From Actinomycetes bacterium (GTDB lineage Bacteria > Actinomycetota > Aquicultoria > CAJVYJ01 > JAUVQD01), in contig JAUWIO010000070.1 of assembly GCA_030605305.1 (NCBI GenBank), forward strand, positions 1 through 5,545: a stretch of DNA of 5,545 nt, read 5' to 3'. A model generated the notes under the pieces. It was not told the DNA's origin. It saw nothing but the letters and a program-made list of their open reading frames with translations, and did no database searches. Shown here one piece after another: positions 1 through 5,539 of the stretch. Position numbers and translations under genes: made by a program. Every line of letters starts with the position of its first letter. The first letter of the stretch is position 1.

Positions 1-1
1 A

Positions 2-1762
2 CGGCGAAACGGCCAGATCGTCAAGGTCATCGAGCGGGCCAACGAGCGGATCATCGGGCGCTTTGAACACCACCGCCGGTTCGGGATAGTCGTCCCCGCC
101 GACGACCGGCTCACCTATGAATTCTCCGTCGCGCCCCGCTTCTTCTCGGACGCACAAACGGGCGATATCGTCGACCTCGAAGTGACGCGATGGCCGCTGG
201 ATGGACGCCTCCCTGAGGGCACGGTGCTGCGCGTGATCGGACAGGACACGGCTCCGGGGATGGCCATCACGATGATCCTCCTCGCCCACCGCTGGCCCGA
301 CGTCTTCGATGATGCCGCCTTGGCAGAAGCCGACCAAGCGCCGACAACGGTCGGAGCGGATGATATCAAGGACCGGCTCGATCTTCGCGATACGTTCACC
401 GTGACGATCGACGGACTCGACGCCAAGGACTTCGATGACGCGATCTCCCTCGAGACCGATCCCGAAGGCGGCTTTAAACTCGGCGTCCATATCGCCGATG
501 TCTCCAATTACGTCACCCCCGGCTCCGCTCTCGATACCGACGCCCAGATCAGGACGACCAGTGTCTACCTGCCCGATAGAGTCGTGCCGATGTTGCCGCA
601 TGCGCGTTCCAATGGCATTTGCAGCCTCAATCCGAAGGTCGACCGCCTAGCCTTCAGCGTCATGATGGATATCGACCCGGACGGGAACGTCACCGATCAC
701 CGGATAGCGGAATCGGTCATCCAAAGCGACGCCCGGCTCACGTACGAGGAAGTAGACCGGCATCTGGTGAAGGGCTACTTCAAAGACGAGCGCCTCCAGC
801 AATTACTCCAAAGCATGGAGCTCCTGAGCCACGTGCTCGAACGCAAACGGTTGGCCCGCGGAAGTCTGAATTTCGAAACGGTCGAGCCCAAACTATTACT
901 TGACGAAGACGGCAGCCCGCTGGAAATACTCATTCGGGAACGGTCTCGGGCAACGCAAATGATCGAGGAAACGATGATCTTGACCAATGAGACCGTCGCC
1001 GGGTTCATGCTCGAGCGGGAGGCGCCGATGGTCTTTCGCGTCCACGCCCGTCCCGACCAGGAGAAGGCTTACACTATCTCAAAACTGATGGACGAACTCG
1101 GCTATCCGGTCGGATCACTGGCAAAGGCGCACCCGCGGACTTTTCAGGCATTGATCGACTATGCCCACGACCGCCCCGAGAAGTTGCTGATCAATTCGCT
1201 GCTCTTGCGGTCGATGAGTCAAGCCAAGTATTCGCCGAAACTGATGTCCCACTTCGGTCTGGCCTCCGAGCATTACTGTCATTTCACGTCGCCGATCCGA
1301 CGCTATCCGGATTTGCTCGTACACCGCCTGGTCAAAGCCGTCTTGGCCGATGACCTCGACTCGCCCGAGTCCCGGGCGCTCGTCGATGAACTAGAAGAAT
1401 TGGCCGAGCGGTGCTCCAGGCAGGAAAGAGAAGCCGAGGCGGCCGATCGCGAGGCCACCGAGCTCAAGGTAGCCGAGTTCATGGCTGACAAGGTCGGCGA
1501 GGAGTATGACGCCGTCATCTCCGGGGTCACCAATTTCGGTCTCTTTGTGGAGCTGGCAAATACCGCCCAGGGCTTGATCCACGTCCGGAACTTAGGCGAC
1601 GACTACTACCAGTTCGAAGCGGAGCGCCACCTACTCCGGGGTGAGCGGACCGGCACCACTTACCGGCTCGGACAGCCGGTCAAGGTCAAACTGACGAACG
1701 TCTCAGTCCCCAAGCGGGAGCTCGATTTCGCCCTGTTGCCAACACCGACTCGCGATATATAA
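2..1762 (+). CDS. rnr: Ribonuclease R (RNB-family 3'-5' exoribonuclease), 5'-partial
   Basis: RNase R degrades structured RNA processively from the 3' end in the cytoplasm, in RNA quality control and rRNA/mRNA turnover. The frame is open from base 2, giving 586 visible residues; the GTG at 182 is internal, because codons 2-181 already read as a cold-shock (OB) domain with the family-typical ERANERIIGRFEHHRRFG. The RNB domain spans roughly bases 374-1340. Its metal-binding aspartates lie in TIDGLDAKDFDDA at about 395-442 (equivalents of E. coli D272, D278, D280 and D281 are all present). HIADVSNYV and HFTSPIRRYPDLLVHR (about 1280-1327) are also family signatures. An S1 domain (about 1499-1730, ISGVTNFGLFVEL) ends the protein. 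Compared with E. coli RNase R, perhaps 120-135 N-terminal residues are missing to the left, and there is no Lys-rich C-terminal tail. The TAA stop overlaps the -10 box of the next gene. The RNB and S1 architecture with an upstream cold-shock domain favours RNase R over RNase II. Confidence 0.96.
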   Translation, partial: RRNGQIVKVIERANERIIGRFEHHRRFGIVVPADDRLTYEFSVAPRFFSDAQTGDIVDLEVTRWPLDGRLPEGTVLRVIGQDTAPGMAITMILLAHRWPDVFDDAALAEADQAPTTVGADDIKDRLDLRDTFTVTIDGLDAKDFDDAISLETDPEGGFKLGVHIADVSNYVTPGSALDTDAQIRTTSVYLPDRVVPMLPHARSNGICSLNPKVDRLAFSVMMDIDPDGNVTDHRIAESVIQSDARLTYEEVDRHLVKGYFKDERLQQLLQSMELLSHVLERKRLARGSLNFETVEPKLLLDEDGSPLEILIRERSRATQMIEETMILTNETVAGFMLEREAPMVFRVHARPDQEKAYTISKLMDELGYPVGSLAKAHPRTFQALIDYAHDRPEKLLINSLLLRSMSQAKYSPKLMSHFGLASEHYCHFTSPIRRYPDLLVHRLVKAVLADDLDSPESRALVDELEELAERCSRQEREAEAADREATELKVAEFMADKVGEEYDAVISGVTNFGLFVELANTAQGLIHVRNLGDDYYQFEAERHLLRGERTGTTYRLGQPVKVKLTNVSVPKRELDFALLPTPTRDI

Positions 1763-1763
1763 T
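1736..1763 (+). promoter_or_regulatory. Sigma-70-type promoter inside the 3' end of rnr, driving the tlpA-like gene
   Basis: TTGCCA (1736-1741, five of six to TTGACA) is followed after 16 nt by a perfect TATAAT (1758-1763). The -10 box overlaps the rnr TAA stop. A start about 7 nt downstream falls at 1770-1771, on the A of the tlpA-like ATG, so the transcript would be leaderless or nearly so. This fits the lack of any Shine-Dalgarno sequence in TCAAGACG before that ATG. The boxes are seen directly; activity is inferred. Confidence 0.6.
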
Positions 1764-1770
1764 CAAGACG

Positions 1771-2307
1771 ATGTTCGCCGACAAAAACTTCCTGCTATAC
1801 ATCATCGGGACCGTCGTTATCGTCGCGGCGGTCGTCGTCACCACGCTCAGTCTCAATAGCGGCCCCGAGCTGATCAAGCCGCCCCCCACCACCGTCCAGG
1901 ACTTGGGGCGGGCGCCGGATTTCGCCATCAAGACCCTCGACGGCGAACAGCTGTCTCTTAGCGACTACCGCGGCCGACCGCTGGTCGTCAACTTCTGGGC
2001 CTCGTGGTGCGGTCCATGCCGAGATGAGGCGCCGGACCTGGTAAAAGTCCACAAGGAATACGAAGACCGGATAGCTTTCGTCGGCATCATCAATCAGGAC
2101 GAAGAAGCGGCCGTGCGTGATTTCGTCAAGGAATTCGGCATCGAATACGAGAACGGGATGGACATCGGCGGCAAATCTTCAGCCGCGTACCAGGTGACGG
2201 GCATTCCCACCACTGTCGTCATCGATGCCAAAGGCGGTCTGCGGGCGAGATGGCTAGGGGCGATCCCGCCGAAAGTGCTGCGTTCGTACATCGAGGGCGT
2301 CCTGTAG
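1771..2307 (+). CDS. Membrane-anchored TlpA/ResA-like thiol-disulfide oxidoreductase
   Basis: This is a 178-residue thioredoxin-fold protein. Residues about 7-28 are one hydrophobic segment (LLYIIGTVVIVAAVVV) with no lipobox cysteine, so it is probably an uncleaved anchor holding the domain outside the cytoplasmic membrane. A Pro-rich linker (37-39) leads to an AhpC/TSA-Redoxin type domain: APDFAIKTLDGEQLSLSDYRG, then NFWASWCGPC with the redox pair C80/C83, and the cis-Pro loop TGIPTT (P146). Family members reduce disulfides of exported proteins, for example apocytochrome c in ResA/CcmG-type maturation; no cytochrome genes are visible here, so the partner is unknown. The ATG is 8 nt after the rnr stop with no ribosome site, and a promoter in the rnr end fits leaderless start. 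The TAG stop lies in the GTAG that begins the downstream repeat, so the last codons may have been reset by that element. TlpA versus ResA naming is not decidable. Confidence 0.92.
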   Translation: MFADKNFLLYIIGTVVIVAAVVVTTLSLNSGPELIKPPPTTVQDLGRAPDFAIKTLDGEQLSLSDYRGRPLVVNFWASWCGPCRDEAPDLVKVHKEYEDRIAFVGIINQDEEAAVRDFVKEFGIEYENGMDIGGKSSAAYQVTGIPTTVVIDAKGGLRARWLGAIPPKVLRSYIEGVL

Positions 2308-2391
2308 TTCCAGGGACACGTACCTAAGTTCCAGGGACACGTACCTAATTATTTTCTAAGGGATTAATTAGGTACGTGTCCCTGGAACTCC
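2304..2391. repeat. REP/BIME-like cluster: two tandem 21-bp units plus one inverted unit
   Basis: AGTTCCAGGGACACGTACCT(A) occurs at 2306-2326 and again at 2327-2347, a period of 21 with no differences. Its exact reverse complement is at 2369-2389. The outer units are preceded on their own strands by GTAG (2304-2307) and GGAG (minus strand, 2391-2388), the two tetranucleotides typical at the foot of REP sequences recognised by RAYT/TnpA-REP transposases; the middle unit has TAAG instead. No transposase is in the window, so a non-autonomous element is inferred. From memory and unverified, similar GGTACGTGTCCC strings recur between genes of several bacteria. The stop codons of both convergent flanking genes lie within the element. 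Confidence 0.75.
2327..2389. other. 25-bp perfect hairpin between convergent genes
   Basis: Bases 2327-2351 pair perfectly with 2365-2389 around a 13-nt loop (2352-2364). The upstream tandem copy (2306-2326) can pair with the same right arm, so two alternative hairpins are possible. It lies exactly where transcripts of the tlpA-like gene and the glycosyltransferase operon meet. Neither side is followed by a U-tract, so it is not a standard intrinsic terminator. It could still block 3' exonucleases or limit read-through. Confidence 0.8.
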
Positions 2392-3093
2392 CTTAATCCG
2401 GTGGCGGATAGCATATGCGTACCAGTGGATATAGTGGGGCAATAACCGTCGCACGTCGAAGTTGGATTCCCCGGCCTCCCGGTCCGTCCAAGAGGTGGGA
2501 ACCTCAGTGATCTTGCACCCGGCCAGGTAGGCTTTGACGACTATCTCCATCCCGATCTCGAAACTGCCGGTGCTCTCTATCTCGATCTTGTCGATAAGCC
2601 CGCGCGAATAGAGCTTGAAGCTATTGGTCACATCGTGAGTCGGGATCCCGGCTAAATACCGCAGCGAGACACCGGCCACGCGGGACATTATCCTTTTGAT
2701 GAACGGCCCGCCGATCTGTTTGCCTCCGCGCATGTAGCGCGAGCCGCAGACTACCTCGTAGCCTTCCAGATACTTCTGATACATGGCGTCGCCCACCCCG
2801 AGATCGTCGGAGAGATCGGCCATCGTCACCACAACCGCGCCCGGGGGAGCCTTTTCCAGACCCGTCCGGATAGCCTCAAGCGCCCCGCGGCCATAAGCGT
2901 TCGGCACTAGTTCGATCTCCGGATGGGCCGGCTGTAACTGCCGCAAAACGGGGAGCGTCGTGTCGGCCTCGTCGTCATAGACGCACAAGACCCGGTGTTC
3001 GTGGGTGATCTTAGAGGTGACGGCTTCTATAAGGGCGGTGATACTCTCCGCCTCATTATAAACCGGAACGACGAGTGTCAGCGCCGTATCCAT
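2368..3093 (-). CDS. GT2 glycosyltransferase, DPM1 (dolichyl-phosphate mannosyltransferase)-like
   Basis: This 241-residue family-2 glycosyltransferase of the DPM1/polyprenyl-phosphate type has a GT-A fold and probably passes a sugar from a nucleotide sugar to a lipid or glycan carrier at the inner face of the membrane. LTLVVPVYNEAESI (6-19) is the canonical start. CVYDDEADTT (37-46) takes the place of the usual VDDGS-D-T nucleotide-binding motif. NAYGRGALEAIRTGL (65-79) and the metal-binding type MADLSDD (91-97) follow, with GSRY (117-120), D154/N157 and a W/E-rich end (EVPTSWTDREAGES). There is no C-terminal membrane segment, unlike longer GtrB/ArnC types; the length is typical of short DPM1 proteins. 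The ATG is 6 nt after the preceding operon gene, with only a weak AGG as ribosome site, so coupling is likely. Residues 236-241 (VPGTRT) and the TAA are encoded by the inverted repeat unit, so the native C-terminus was probably replaced. Donor and acceptor are unknown. Confidence 0.9.
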   Translation of the reverse strand: MDTALTLVVPVYNEAESITALIEAVTSKITHEHRVLCVYDDEADTTLPVLRQLQPAHPEIELVPNAYGRGALEAIRTGLEKAPPGAVVVTMADLSDDLGVGDAMYQKYLEGYEVVCGSRYMRGGKQIGGPFIKRIMSRVAGVSLRYLAGIPTHDVTNSFKLYSRGLIDKIEIESTGSFEIGMEIVVKAYLAGCKITEVPTSWTDREAGESNFDVRRLLPHYIHWYAYAIRHRIKGVPGTRT

Positions 3094-3099
3094 GGCTGC

Positions 3100-4395
3100 C
3101 TAAAGCTGGGTGCTGAGCGTCGGTTTCGAGGGGTTCGCGGCCGGGCGGGTCTTCGACGGCTTGACCGAGGCGGCGCTGAAACAGATCTTGTTGGTCTGAA
3201 AAAGGTTCCAGACATCACAGAACACGGCGTCGGGCTTGGCCCAAGCCACCATCTCGCCCAGGCGGTCCCGGTATTCGTCATGATTGACAGCGACGATAAC
3301 GACATCGGCCCGCTTGACGATATCTTCAAGGCTGCCGGGCTCGAGGTACGGATCGTGGAGCAGGACTTCGTGGCCGTCTTGATGAATCAGCTTCTTGAGC
3401 TTGTATGAGAGCGAATTCCGCGAATCGTCGATGTTCTTCTTGAACGACAACCCCAGGACGGCAAAGACCTGGCGGTCGAGGTCGACGGTATCGGCTATCT
3501 TCTGGAGCAGGAAGGACGGCACGGACTCATTTATCTTCCAGGAAGTGTATATGAGCTCGGTAAAGGGTGTTTTGCTGAGCAGGAAGAAGCCATCCTTATA
3601 CAGGCATGGACCGCCCGTGAAGCCCGGAGACTTCAGGCCGCCTCGCTTGTAGCCGGTATTGACGAGCGCGACGATGTCGTGGATCTGCCGGTCGTACTGG
3701 TGGGCTATCATCATGAACTCGTTGGCCACGGCGAAATTGATATAGCGGTACATGTTGCAGTAGAGCTTGGCCAGCTCCGCCGAGCGGGAATCGGTCGGCA
3801 GAACGAGGTCGAGCAACTGCTCGAAGAAGGCCGCCGCCACTGCGGTGCTCTTTTCCTCAGCGCCGCCGACTATCTGCGGTATCTCCTCTAGCTCCTCCAG
3901 GGAATTCCCTTCGGCGATCCGCTCGGGACAGAAGGCCAGGTAAATATCTTCACCGACCGTGAACTGCGAATTATCGTTGATATGACGCGCAATGTGTTCG
4001 GTCGTCCCCGGGGAGACGGTGCTGCGCAAAATGATAGTCGAGCCGGAGCTGAGATGCGGACACAGTCCGGAGATCACTTCTTCGATCTGCCCGTGGACCG
4101 GGTTCATGTGTTCATCTACGGGTGTGCCGAGCGTCATGATGACGTACTTGCACTCGCTGACGACCTTCAAATCCGTGGTCGGAAAGAAACGCTTGCCGAC
4201 CTCAGCCTTGAGGACCTCTTCGGCGCCCTTCTCGACAAAAGGCATCTCGCCTTTGGCTATCCCCGCGACATAATCTTCGCTGAGGTCGATTCCGTGGACC
4301 GCAAATCCCTTGCCGGCCAAAAAGAGGCCCAGCGGTAAGCCGACCCGGCCTATCCCGATAATAGCTATCTTATCGTTCGATTCTTTATCGATCAC
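3100..4395 (-). CDS. Nucleotide-sugar 6-dehydrogenase (UDP-glucose/GDP-mannose dehydrogenase family)
   Basis: A 431-residue NAD-dependent enzyme that oxidises C6 of a nucleotide sugar in two steps to a uronic acid. The N-terminal Rossmann domain has IGIGRVGLPLG (G14, G16, G19) and the acidic D37 after strand beta-2. LGTPVDE, RSTVSPGTT (124-132) and FCPERIAEGN (155-164) follow. The central helical region has the E207/K210/N214 set and NEF. The catalytic cysteine is C264 in GGPCLYKDGFFLL. The C-terminal domain carries LGLSFKKNIDDSRNS (K319, R326) and ends its fold near DVWNLF (394-399). The general pattern resembles WecC/UDP-sugar dehydrogenases, but the substrate is not determined. The start is GTG, inside a 4-base GTGA overlap with the upstream epimerase stop, preceded by a strong GGAGGT. 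An odd 25-residue Lys/Pro/Ser/Thr/Ala tail (about 407-431) follows the expected end. It lies between the epimerase and GT2 genes of the same operon. Confidence 0.93.
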   Translation of the reverse strand: MIDKESNDKIAIIGIGRVGLPLGLFLAGKGFAVHGIDLSEDYVAGIAKGEMPFVEKGAEEVLKAEVGKRFFPTTDLKVVSECKYVIMTLGTPVDEHMNPVHGQIEEVISGLCPHLSSGSTIILRSTVSPGTTEHIARHINDNSQFTVGEDIYLAFCPERIAEGNSLEELEEIPQIVGGAEEKSTAVAAAFFEQLLDLVLPTDSRSAELAKLYCNMYRYINFAVANEFMMIAHQYDRQIHDIVALVNTGYKRGGLKSPGFTGGPCLYKDGFFLLSKTPFTELIYTSWKINESVPSFLLQKIADTVDLDRQVFAVLGLSFKKNIDDSRNSLSYKLKKLIHQDGHEVLLHDPYLEPGSLEDIVKRADVVIVAVNHDEYRDRLGEMVAWAKPDAVFCDVWNLFQTNKICFSAASVKPSKTRPAANPSKPTLSTQL

Positions 4396-5360
4396 TTAGC
4401 CACCTCCAAGAAGTTCTCCCGGATCCAATCGATGACTTCGGGCAGTTTGTCATCTAATTCGTACTTGGCCGTCCAGCCGAGGACTTCAGTCGCCTTGGTC
4501 GTATCCGGGATCCGTCTGCGGATATCGTGCTCGAAACCGGCGACGTTCTTGATCCGTAACTCCCCTTCGCCGACGATGTGACTGTGAATCTTCTCGGCCA
4601 ATTCCAGGACCGACGTCTCTCGCGGCGAACTGATATTGAAATCTTCATTGAGGCCGGCGGGGCTTTGCGCGGCCGTGATTATCCCGTCGGCGATATCCGA
4701 TACGTGCGTGTAGCAGCGCGTCTGCCGGCCATCGCCCAAAAGCTCCAGCGGATCTTGACCCATCAATATCTTCTTGGCCAGGTCGGGGATCACGTGGGCA
4801 TAACCGACATCTTCGCCGGGTGCTTCATTGACACCGAAGGCGTTGAAGGGCCGCACGATCGTATATGGGAGGCCGTGCTCCTCGAAAAAAGCGGTGCAGT
4901 ACTGTTCGCCGACTAGCTTGCTAAAACCGTAACTGGAGATCGGCACCGGTATATCGGAAATGTCCGACTCCCGGCTCGGGAAGCGGTCCGTCGACTCGAA
5001 GACCATTGACGAAGAGACGTAGACAAGTCTTTCTATCCCGGCCTTGACGCCCGCCTCGAAAGTACTCGAATAGATCTTGTTGTTGTCGCTCAAGATGGTA
5101 GCCGGATATTTGTGAAAATAGCCGATACCGCCGATCTTGGCCGCCATGTTGATGCACAGGTCAAAGCCTTGGAAAAGCTCGTCTAGACCATCCGGGACGG
5201 CCAAGTCATAGTTGATGAACTCATAATCTGAAGCTACCTTGCTTTCCGGTTTGCTCAGATTATCGATCACGCGCACCTGGTGGCCCTGAGCCACTAGTTG
5301 CGACACGACTTCCGAGCCTATAAAACCGCAGCCCCCGGTGACGATGATTTTTCTCGACAT
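4392..5360 (-). CDS. NAD-dependent nucleotide-sugar epimerase/dehydratase (extended SDR)
   Basis: A 322-residue extended short-chain dehydrogenase, the usual length for GalE/WbpP/GDP-sugar epimerases. The NAD site is TGGCGFIGS (G9, G12, G15) with D33 at the end of beta-2. VSSSMVF (115-121) gives the catalytic Ser region, and SSYGFSK gives the YxxxK pair Y144/K148. RPFNAFGVNEAPGED and the C-terminal YTHVSDIADGI are substrate-domain signatures. The loop NMAAKIGGIGYFHKYP (71-86) with a following N-rich stretch resembles GDP-mannose 3,5-epimerase and GDP-fucose synthase types more than plain GalE, so a C4-epimerase is only one option. It is the first gene of the minus-strand operon, with GGAGG just before the ATG, and its TGA overlaps the dehydrogenase GTG. 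It probably supplies or modifies the sugar the next gene oxidises; the order of the two steps is not known. Confidence 0.92.
   Translation of the reverse strand: MSRKIIVTGGCGFIGSEVVSQLVAQGHQVRVIDNLSKPESKVASDYEFINYDLAVPDGLDELFQGFDLCINMAAKIGGIGYFHKYPATILSDNNKIYSSTFEAGVKAGIERLVYVSSSMVFESTDRFPSRESDISDIPVPISSYGFSKLVGEQYCTAFFEEHGLPYTIVRPFNAFGVNEAPGEDVGYAHVIPDLAKKILMGQDPLELLGDGRQTRCYTHVSDIADGIITAAQSPAGLNEDFNISSPRETSVLELAEKIHSHIVGEGELRIKNVAGFEHDIRRRIPDTTKATEVLGWTAKYELDDKLPEVIDWIRENFLEVAK
4402..4407 (-). promoter_or_regulatory. Shine-Dalgarno site GGAGGT fixing the GTG start of the dehydrogenase
   Basis: GGAGGT on the minus strand lies 6 nt upstream of the GTG at 4395-4393, within the last codons of the epimerase. 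It supports the GTG as the real start and translational coupling of the two genes. Confidence 0.85.
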
Positions 5361-5362
5361 AA

Positions 5363-5369
5363 CCCCTCC
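5363..5369 (-). promoter_or_regulatory. Shine-Dalgarno site of the epimerase gene
   Basis: GGAGGGG on the minus strand lies just before the ATG at 5360-5358; the GGAGG core ends 4 nt from the start. The spacing is slightly short, but it supports this ATG, and there is no earlier in-frame coding signal. Confidence 0.8.
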
Positions 5370-5422
5370 ATTTTAGCACACTGCCCGCTGCCATCCACCT
5401 CGCCGCGAATGACCCGCTGCGG

Positions 5423-5451
5423 ATTCTAGGTGATGGCTACTTTAAGTGCAA
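5423..5451 (-). promoter_or_regulatory. Candidate sigma-70 promoter of the epimerase-dehydrogenase-glycosyltransferase operon
   Basis: On the minus strand TTGCAC (5451-5446) is followed after 17 nt by TAGAAT (5428-5423). The -10 box matches five of six bases and the -35 box only its TTG. A start near 5416 would leave a leader of about 55 nt containing the GGAGG. No operator or riboswitch-like structure was recognised in the leader. Confidence 0.45.
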
Positions 5452-5491
5452 GAGCCGGGACGACCAATACCTTTTTGTGTCCTTTGGACCA

Positions 5492-5519
5492 TAAAGTCGG
5501 GCCATCTTTTGGTCGATAA
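5492..5519 (+). promoter_or_regulatory. Sigma-28 (FliA/SigD)-like promoter pointing right
   Basis: TAAAGT (5492-5497) and GTCGATAA (5512-5519) match the sigma-28 consensus TAAA, about 15 nt, GCCGATAA: four of four in the -35 core, seven of eight in the -10, with 16 nt between. It would start transcription about 5525-5527, just before a GGAG and an ATG. The match is seen in the sequence; use by a flagellar or chemotaxis sigma factor is inference, since no motility gene is in the window. Confidence 0.45.
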
Positions 5520-5539
5520 TCTTACTGGAGCAAAGATGG
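5502..5539. repeat. Short inverted repeat around the candidate rightward start
   Basis: CCATCTTT (5502-5509) is the exact complement of AAAGATGG (5532-5539), 22 nt apart. The right arm contains the candidate ATG. A second 7-bp pair, CGACCAA (5461-5467) with TTGGTCG (5509-5515), touches the -10 box. Either could be an operator or mRNA structure, but arms this short can arise by chance. Confidence 0.3.

Noticed and set aside
115..507. 130-residue open frame on the minus strand
   Set aside because: It is fully antisense to the conserved cold-shock and RNB coding region of rnr, Ser/Arg-rich and without a recognisable domain.
182..1762. rnr beginning at the GTG at 182
   Set aside because: The 60 codons before it are in frame, open and encode a typical RNase R cold-shock domain, so the gene is truncated by the window edge.
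2306..2389. CRISPR array
   Set aside because: The 21-bp units are directly adjacent with no spacers, one unit is inverted, and there are no cas genes.
2327..2389. Canonical Rho-independent terminator
   Set aside because: The stem is strong but no T-tract follows it on either strand, so it was listed only as a hairpin.
3982..4338. 118-residue plus-strand open frame
   Set aside because: It is antisense to the conserved Rossmann half of the dehydrogenase, with no ribosome site and no domain.
5370..5376. Extended -10 (TGCTAAAAT) on the minus strand before the epimerase
   Set aside because: Its start would fall inside the GGAGGGG site and destroy it, and there is no -35 box 17 nt upstream; the promoter at 5423-5451 fits better.
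5433..5519. 28-codon plus-strand open frame beginning ATGGCTACT
   Set aside because: It has no good ribosome site, resembles no family and overlaps both candidate promoters.
5361..5535. Riboswitch or structured RNA in the divergent intergenic region
   Set aside because: No known aptamer core (c-di-GMP, SAM, cobalamin, T-box) could be matched; only short 7-8 bp inverted repeats are present.
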